A stretch of DNA of 10,620 nt from Bacteroidota bacterium (GTDB lineage Bacteria > Bacteroidota > Bacteroidia > NS11-12g > UBA955). The stretch is taken from positions 1-10,620 of the forward strand of contig CANHGC010000025.1 of assembly GCA_947460045.1 (NCBI GenBank). The letters are read 5' to 3'. The notes under the pieces were generated by a model. The model worked only from the letters and a program-made list of their open reading frames with translations. It made no database searches and was not told the DNA's origin. The translations under genes and the position numbers were made by a program. Shown piece after piece: positions 6,818 through 10,620 of the stretch (positions within the stretch are counted from its first letter, which is position 1; each line of letters starts with the position of its first letter).

Positions 6818-7996
6818 TCAATCTCCTTTTCTTGGCGATTGTCGGGGATCCACAAAATCCTTGGAATACAAAAATTTCCGATCCGTCAATGTCAATAAAA
6901 AAACCACCAAATCCACTCGCTCATTGGCATCCAACGATATATCAATCACCGTTTGATATCCCTCACCCGATTCGCCCGAACCCACCAACTCGCCCGAACC
7001 ACCCACCTTACTTATACCTCCTGCTTTGCTCAAACCACCACTTTCGCCCCGAACCACCAACCGCTTTCCCGAATAGCTTTTCACCACCTGATACAAAGTT
7101 TGAAAAGCCCCATTGTGCATATACGGAAAACTTACTTCCACATTCCGCAACGTGGGAATCTTCATGTGATATTCATCAGCCACCAAACCCGTCACCAGCG
7201 CCCTCCCCCTATCCAACCCACTCAACCCAACACCCAAAGAATCAACCCGCCGCAACCCGTCAGCCCAACCATTATACTCATACTCAGGGCGGGTAAACAA
7301 GGGCTCGGCATGACATGCAGCACAAAATTTCTGATACAACGCATAACCCCTATTTTCTTGCTGGGTGAAGCGTACTTGATGCCTACGCATAGAATCGTAA
7401 CGAGACTGATCACTCACAAAAGTAAGCTCAAACCGAGCAATGGCTTTTAACGCCAATGGCAATGAAATCGGCTGATTTTGATAAGCCGCAGCAAACAAAG
7501 ATTGATAACGCGGATTTTGTTTTATACCGCTCAAATAATCTTGCAGAGTCATACCCATTTCGGTGTGTGCGGCGATGGGCGCCATGGACTGCAACTCCAA
7601 ATGTTGGATGGCACCGTCCCACATAAACCCAGATTGCCAAGCGAGGTTCATGAGGGCCGGCGCGTTGCGCCGACCCTCCCTGTCAAATACGCCGTGACTC
7701 AATTTATGGTCCACATGCGCAAAGGCCGTGTACGACGTATGACAGCTGCCACAGCTCACTTTGCCATCTGCCGACAGCGATTCATCGTAAAACAAGGTTC
7801 GTCCCAACGCAATTTCCGCATCCACATTCGCACCATTCGCAAATGCCATAAAAGGCTTTGGCCAACCCTCCCTCACCAATTTCTCATACCTGTGCGCGAC
7901 AAACTTCGCATCGCCAAATCCACCACCCGCATATCCCAAAATCACGCAACCACTCAAGGCAACACAAACAACCCCAATCCAACCGGTCCTTCTCAT
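6818..7996 (-). CDS. Di-haem cytochrome c peroxidase / MauG-MbnH-type lipoprotein
   Basis: The 392-residue protein carries two CxxCH haem sites, CGSCH (82-86) and CAACH (225-229). It also has family blocks LGRTLFYDESLSADGKVSCGSC, RRNAPALMNLAW (109-120), MWDGAIQHLELQSMAPIAAHTEMG (125-148) and IPTLRNVEVSFPYMHNGAF (280-298). Met278 or Met293 may be an axial ligand. The start includes a lipobox, LSGC (14-17), so it is probably a lipoprotein facing the periplasm. The family includes hydrogen peroxide-reducing CcpA enzymes and MauG-type enzymes that oxidise a protein partner. Its gene begins 4 bases after an mbnP gene, so an MbnH-like role, oxidising a Trp of MbnP, is the best guess. Near the C-terminus (about 316-347) there is an unusual Gly/Ser-rich insert. 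MbnH and CcpA cannot be told apart with certainty by eye. Confidence 0.93.
   Translation of the reverse strand: MRRTGWIGVVCVALSGCVILGYAGGGFGDAKFVAHRYEKLVREGWPKPFMAFANGANVDAEIALGRTLFYDESLSADGKVSCGSCHTSYTAFAHVDHKLSHGVFDREGRRNAPALMNLAWQSGFMWDGAIQHLELQSMAPIAAHTEMGMTLQDYLSGIKQNPRYQSLFAAAYQNQPISLPLALKAIARFELTFVSDQSRYDSMRRHQVRFTQQENRGYALYQKFCAACHAEPLFTRPEYEYNGWADGLRRVDSLGVGLSGLDRGRALVTGLVADEYHMKIPTLRNVEVSFPYMHNGAFQTLYQVVKSYSGKRLVVRGESGGLSKAGGISKVGGSGELVGSGESGEGYQTVIDISLDANERVDLVVFLLTLTDRKFLYSKDFVDPRQSPRKGD
6956..7051 (-). repeat. Gly/Ser-rich degenerate repeat insert inside the di-haem peroxidase gene
   Basis: This segment encodes residues 316-347, composed mainly of Gly, Ser, Glu, Lys and Val. The DNA shows repeated GGTTCGGGCGA units (two exact copies, and a third variant GGTTCGGGGCGA further 5' on the minus strand). 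It looks like a short-unit expansion. It lies between the VVKSYSGKRLVVRG block and the conserved IDISLDANERVDLVVFLLTL block, where homologues normally have a short loop. Confidence 0.7.
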
Positions 7997-8000
7997 CTTC

Positions 8001-8789
8001 TTATTCCGGATGATTTCTTGGCCGCACTCTATTCAATTCTCTTCGATTCTGAGGCGACCCCGATTTCCCATAACCTACCCATTCTTCCTCCAGATGTATG
8101 CCTTCGGCGATCAATGAACAGTATCTGCGCCCAGCGGAGCTGGGCGACATCACACGCAACTCATCGCCCAAATTCAACAACAACGAATCCAATGTCCAAA
8201 CAAAACCAAAACTACGATTTGAACGCCGCCGAGCATTTCCGTGAAATGGCTCAAGAAAAAAACCCATCCACATCATTGCCGTTTTATTCTCACCCTCAAA
8301 TCCACCCAAATGCAATTCCAATTTCCGCTCACCCGCCGAATCCCGCAACAGTCCCTCCAATTTAAATTGAATATATCCTGATTGCCATGTCCAATACATC
8401 CCGTGAACAGGATCCAAATCGCCATCCATCACCCCGCCTCGCTGCAATAAACTATCCACACCAAACAACAACTGAACAATAAAATCGCCTTTACGAGCAT
8501 CCACTTGGCGATGTAAACTTGCACTATCAGCCAAATCCAAGAGCCATGCTTCACCTGTCCGATCCTGCTGTTTGCCAGAGAAATAAGGCGTAACGTACCA
8601 GCGCATTACCTCAGCTTTGAATTCCAAACCGCCCGGCAGCTCCGTCCATTGATTCAGCACCAAAGGCTTTCCCGCCAACGCAACCCGATGATGAAAATCC
8701 AGGCTTTGCGCTTGTAACTGACCCGTGGCCGCGAACAAAAGTCCGAACACCCAGCGCCGAAGGCCCAAACCCAACAAAAAATCCATCAT
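8001..8789 (-). CDS. mbnP: MbnP-family secreted protein (copper-associated)
   Basis: The 262-residue protein begins with a signal peptide (cut likely after LQA, residue 27). It has the MbnP-family blocks LDFHHRVALAGKPL (30-43), RWYVTPYFSG (63-72), LLFGVDSLLQRGG (107-119), GDLDPVHGMYWTWQSGY then IQFKLEG (123-146), and LELHLGGFEG (157-166). In Methylosinus trichosporium MbnP binds copper after the di-haem enzyme MbnH converts a Trp to kynurenine. Here W133 and W135 in the most conserved block are obvious conserved Trps, but I cannot say which, if any, is modified. The peroxidase gene follows after 4 bases, the canonical MbnP/MbnH pairing. The last ~25 residues (from VGYGKSG) are Arg-rich and do not resemble the family. 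The family call is strong; copper specificity is inherited from the family. Confidence 0.92.
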   Translation of the reverse strand: MMDFLLGLGLRRWVFGLLFAATGQLQAQSLDFHHRVALAGKPLVLNQWTELPGGLEFKAEVMRWYVTPYFSGKQQDRTGEAWLLDLADSASLHRQVDARKGDFIVQLLFGVDSLLQRGGVMDGDLDPVHGMYWTWQSGYIQFKLEGLLRDSAGERKLELHLGGFEGENKTAMMWMGFFLEPFHGNARRRSNRSFGFVWTLDSLLLNLGDELRVMSPSSAGRRYCSLIAEGIHLEEEWVGYGKSGSPQNRRELNRVRPRNHPE

Positions 8790-8797
8790 GATTGTAT

Positions 8798-8805
8798 CAA
8801 ATCTA
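8798..8805 (-). promoter_or_regulatory. Possible internal -7 element before mbnP
   Basis: The 26-base gap before mbnP reads TAGATTTG on the minus strand, a perfect TAnnTTTG match nine bases before the ATG. Transcription from it would start almost at the start codon. No -33 TTG at the right spacing is present. It could give a separate, nearly leaderless mbnP transcript, or be chance. Confidence 0.25.
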
Positions 8806-8815
8806 GGGCAAATTA

Positions 8816-9307
8816 CTACCTTATTGGCATTTTTCCACCACCCGGCCGATGTTCAAACATCTCGTTGAATTCAATCACCATTTCTTCAAACGCCTTCACC
8901 TGTCTACCCTTACACAAACCCTGAATTTGCTTAAAATGTGCCACGTGCAATTGATGTATTTCTGTTTGAAGCGACCCAATTTCTCTACAAATTTGTGCGG
9001 TCGCCGCCGAATCCATCTCATCAGTTACCCCTACAAAAAGCGTTTGCCTCAACGCATTGATTTTCCGCTCGCGTTCCCCAACCCCATTCCGATGCGATGC
9101 AATAAAACACTCATATTTTTCCACCTGCCGCTCATTCAATTGCAGCCGCGCGATGATCTCTTTCTTTGGACCTTCTCCGCCACCGCCCCGTCTGCCCGCG
9201 CCTCGGTTTCCCTGTAAAGCGCTCACCCAAAATCCCGCCACCACCAATACATTCAACACCAAAAGGGCCAACACCCAACGATTGTTTATCTCAATTTTCA
9301 TGGTCAT
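8816..9307 (-). CDS. Spy/CpxP-like membrane-anchored periplasmic protein (putative metal sensor)
   Basis: The 163-residue protein has a transmembrane anchor at about 11-31, a Gly/Arg-rich linker (34-47), then a helical periplasmic domain. LQLNERQVEKYE (55-66) matches the LxLTxxQ motif of the Spy/CpxP and heavy-metal-sensor (CnrX-like) families. The domain has many potential metal ligands: C67, H72, H118, H121, H124 (HQLHVAHF) and C132. In Bacteroidota such proteins are commonly encoded after an ECF sigma gene and a small membrane protein, as here. By analogy with CnrX it may sense envelope metal and control the sigma factor. Two starts are possible, ATG at 9307 (MTMK) or 9301 (MK); both overlap the preceding gene, by 17 or 11 bases, which suggests coupling. 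The family call is fairly good; the sensing role is inferred. Confidence 0.8.
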   Translation of the reverse strand: MTMKIEINNRWVLALLVLNVLVVAGFWVSALQGNRGAGRRGGGGEGPKKEIIARLQLNERQVEKYECFIASHRNGVGERERKINALRQTLFVGVTDEMDSAATAQICREIGSLQTEIHQLHVAHFKQIQGLCKGRQVKAFEEMVIEFNEMFEHRPGGGKMPIR

Positions 9308-9641
9308 ATAATTGTTCGGTTTGATTCAAAAAATCACCCATCAATTCCGCACTAGCAATATCACCCGTGCTGGGCCCTTGCAATGCACCCCGAATCACCA
9401 TCACCTCCAAAAATACCACTACCAAGGCCGCAAAAATCCAAGTAACATTGAGTGACCACCCAACACTTTTCGCGCCCGATCCCAACATCGCCCCTTTCCA
9501 TCCCAATTCTTCGCGATACGATTTTTCCTCACGCTTCGATTCAATCTTCGATACAACCCTTGAAAACACAAATGGAGACACCTCCACCCGATTCACACGA
9601 TTTGCCGGCGCAAATGGATCAAAATCTTGTTTCTTTTTCAT
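9291..9641 (-). CDS. Small single-pass membrane protein, candidate anti-sigma factor
   Basis: The 116-residue protein has a charged cytoplasmic-type N-terminus (1-60), one transmembrane helix (about 63-83, SLNVTWIFAALVVVFLEVMV) and a short acidic C-terminal tail. The N-terminal VEVSPFVFSRVVSKIE (19-34) resembles a motif I associate with small membrane proteins encoded after ECF sigma factors in Bacteroidota. It lies between the sigma gene (73-base gap) and the Spy/CpxP-like gene (overlapping stop and start), the position expected of an anti-sigma factor. It has no cysteines and so no HxxxCxxC zinc motif, so it would not be a classical zinc-binding anti-sigma. The function is inferred from position and topology only. 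Confidence 0.75.
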   Translation of the reverse strand: MKKKQDFDPFAPANRVNRVEVSPFVFSRVVSKIESKREEKSYREELGWKGAMLGSGAKSVGWSLNVTWIFAALVVVFLEVMVIRGALQGPSTGDIASAELMGDFLNQTEQLYDHEN

Positions 9642-9658
9642 GATTTATAAAAGAGTTC

Positions 9659-9675
9659 TTGTTGAGCATCAACAA
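9659..9675. repeat. Perfect 7-3-7 palindrome between the sigma and membrane-protein genes
   Basis: TTGTTGA and TCAACAA flank a three-base centre (GCA), within the 73-base gap. The stem is AT-rich and no T-tract follows on the minus strand, so it is a poor terminator. It could be an operator, an mRNA processing or attenuation hairpin, or chance. Confidence 0.4.
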
Positions 9676-9714
9676 CAAACTGCCTGTTGACTAGAGGCTT
9701 AGACGATACTTTTC

Positions 9715-10242
9715 TCATTTCCCTTCGCTTTTTTGTGAAAATTTGACCAGATTCTTCCTTGCCCTGCCCAACAAAGATTCCACCGCCTTTTCCGTTGTTC
9801 CCAAAATCTGTGCGGCCTCCGAAATCTCCAATCCTTCCATCCGCACCAATATCAAGGCCGTACGCTGTTTTTCGGGCAAGCAATCGATCCAACCAAACCA
9901 CTGTTTTAATTCTTCTTTGTATTCCAATGCCACCCCGGGATGATTAAATTCCGTATCCTGCTGTGGCACCCACTGCGTAAACACATCAAAATATTGCAAC
10001 ACACCCCAACCCCGCTTCTGCGCACCCCTCAATTTCAACTTGTCCAATGAGCGATTCACCGCGATGCGATAAATCCAGGTTCCCAAACTCGATTTCCCCT
10101 CAAACTGCATACCCTTCTCATGAACCGCCAAAAACACATCCTGAACCACCTCTTCGGCATCTTCAACATTCCTCAGATGATTCAAGGCGATGTTGTAAAC
10201 ACGGTGAACGTGTTGTCGGTATATTTCTTCCAGAGACTGCAA
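9715..10242 (-). CDS. ECF-type RNA polymerase sigma factor
   Basis: The 175-residue protein has region sigma-2 at about 6-74 (EIYRQHVHRVYNIALNHL, EDAEEVVQDVFLAV, then GKSSLGTWIYRIAVNRSLDK) and region sigma-4 at about 108-170 (IDCLPEKQRTALILVRMEGL, then EISEAAQILGTTEKAVESLL with the DNA-binding helix-turn-helix). It has no sigma-1 or sigma-3 region, as expected of ECF sigmas. The chosen start is TTG at 10242: an in-frame TGA lies five codons upstream, no ATG is available before the sigma-2 region, and the family needs this N-terminus. It heads the cluster and probably directs its transcription in response to envelope metal or redox stress, with the two following genes as candidate regulators. 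Confidence 0.93.
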   Translation of the reverse strand: MQSLEEIYRQHVHRVYNIALNHLRNVEDAEEVVQDVFLAVHEKGMQFEGKSSLGTWIYRIAVNRSLDKLKLRGAQKRGWGVLQYFDVFTQWVPQQDTEFNHPGVALEYKEELKQWFGWIDCLPEKQRTALILVRMEGLEISEAAQILGTTEKAVESLLGRARKNLVKFSQKSEGK

Positions 10243-10259
10243 CGATTTTGTTTTTGTTC

Positions 10260-10289
10260 AAAAACAAGACGACAAAAATCACGGTCGTC
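10260..10289 (-). terminator. Terminator-like hairpin after hutI, upstream of the sigma gene
   Basis: On the minus strand GACGAC (10289-10284) pairs perfectly with GTCGTC (10273-10268) across a ten-base loop, followed by TTGTTTTT (10267-10260). It begins about 18 bases after the hutI stop and fits a modest intrinsic terminator. The same inverted repeat lies 26 bases before the sigma-factor start, and its loop overlaps GATTTTTG (10280-10273), seven of eight to the -7 consensus. It might therefore act as an operator or promoter region instead. Confidence 0.5.
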
Positions 10290-10307
10290 CCCCCCAAAGA
10301 AAAAAAA

Positions 10308-10620
10308 TTATTTACTTAAAAATTCTTCACCGCCAACAAACACGCGATCACAATGGTTGCGTCCCATGAAGTAAGGAATGGCTTTAACAGCATCCACGGT
10401 TTTGGTGGTGAAGAAGTTCGCGCGCTGTCCGCAGGCCAACGAACCAACTTCTTCTTCGCAACGCAGCGCACGCGCTGCGTTGCAAGTAATCGCATAAAAC
10501 GCCTCCGCCGGCAACAACTTCATCTGCGTGCAAGCCAATGCCCACACTATCTGCAAGCTCCCAATCGGACTGCTACCCGGATTGAAATCCGTAGCCATCG
10601 CAAAAGGCAAACCCGCATCA
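10308..10620 (-). CDS. hutI: Imidazolonepropionase, C-terminal 104 residues (start beyond window)
   Basis: HutI hydrolyses 4-imidazolone-5-propionate to N-formimino-L-glutamate, the third step of histidine degradation, in the cytoplasm. The fragment begins DAGLPFAMATDFNPGSSPIG, the highly conserved HutI block whose Asp belongs to the metal/catalytic centre of the amidohydrolase fold. It continues with WALACTQMKLLPAEAFYAIT, a CNAARALRCEEEVGSLACGQ segment, and the RANFFTTK strand that returns to the small beta domain. The frame stays open to the window edge, so the gene continues to the right. The full family length is about 400 residues, so roughly a quarter is visible. A terminator-like hairpin follows. 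No other hut genes are in view. Confidence 0.93.
   Translation of the reverse strand, partial: DAGLPFAMATDFNPGSSPIGSLQIVWALACTQMKLLPAEAFYAITCNAARALRCEEEVGSLACGQRANFFTTKTVDAVKAIPYFMGRNHCDRVFVGGEEFLSK

Noticed and set aside
6763..6855. N-terminal extension of the YHYH protein from an ATG at 6855
   Set aside because: It would add 31 charged residues before a clear signal peptide and overlap the peroxidase gene by 38 bases. The ATG at 6762 is the better start.
6832..7450. Two overlapping plus-strand frames of 154 and 165 codons
   Set aside because: They are shadows of the peroxidase 3' half, including its Gly-rich repeat. The Pro/His-rich composition is what reversed Gly/Val codons give.
8001..8075. 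Possible frameshift at the MbnP C-terminus (Arg-rich tail)
   Set aside because: The other minus-strand frame I followed soon hits a stop and offers no family-like continuation. The stop is spaced 4 bases from the next gene, as in an intact operon.
7478..8365. Open plus-strand frame of 295 codons
   Set aside because: It lies antisense to mbnP and the di-haem gene, whose minus-strand products match known families in full. The plus-strand translation is rich in Pro, His and Thr and resembles nothing.

Overview
The window comes from a member of the Bacteroidota. The evidence is a SusC/SusD outer-membrane pair, two intact proteins with type IX secretion (T9SS) C-terminal sorting tails, and several close matches to the Bacteroidota promoter -7 element TAnnTTTG. 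I cannot name a genus. Every intact gene lies on the minus strand, so transcription runs from high to low coordinates and the genes are described in that order.

Right edge (10308-10620): the last 104 residues of imidazolonepropionase (hutI, histidine degradation), followed by a terminator-like hairpin. Next is a compact six-gene cluster (10242 down to 5404): an ECF sigma factor, a small single-pass membrane protein, a membrane-anchored Spy/CpxP-like protein rich in His and Cys, an MbnP-family secreted protein, a di-haem MauG/MbnH-type cytochrome c peroxidase lipoprotein, and a YHYH-domain protein with a T9SS tail. Spacing is tight (overlap, 26 nt, 4 nt, 55 nt), which suggests co-expression. 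In Methylosinus the MbnH enzyme oxidises a Trp of MbnP to kynurenine to make a copper site. The set therefore reads as a sigma-factor-controlled envelope metal module, probably copper, with a secreted YHYH protein as a likely third component. This is the most interesting part of the window.

Middle (4924-5403): a 480-base gap with no intact gene. It holds a plus-strand scrap of a T9SS sorting tail (5263-5382) and a good -7 promoter element for the next minus-strand gene.

Left (1-4923): a T9SS-secreted protein made of two near-identical ~155-residue domains, a strong intrinsic terminator, then a SusC-like TonB-dependent transporter that lacks the usual N-terminal extension domain. A SusD-like lipoprotein follows, translationally coupled to it and cut by the window edge. 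This looks like the start of a nutrient (probably glycan) uptake locus. No degradative enzyme is visible, so the substrate is unknown. No RNA genes, insertion sequences or CRISPR arrays were seen.
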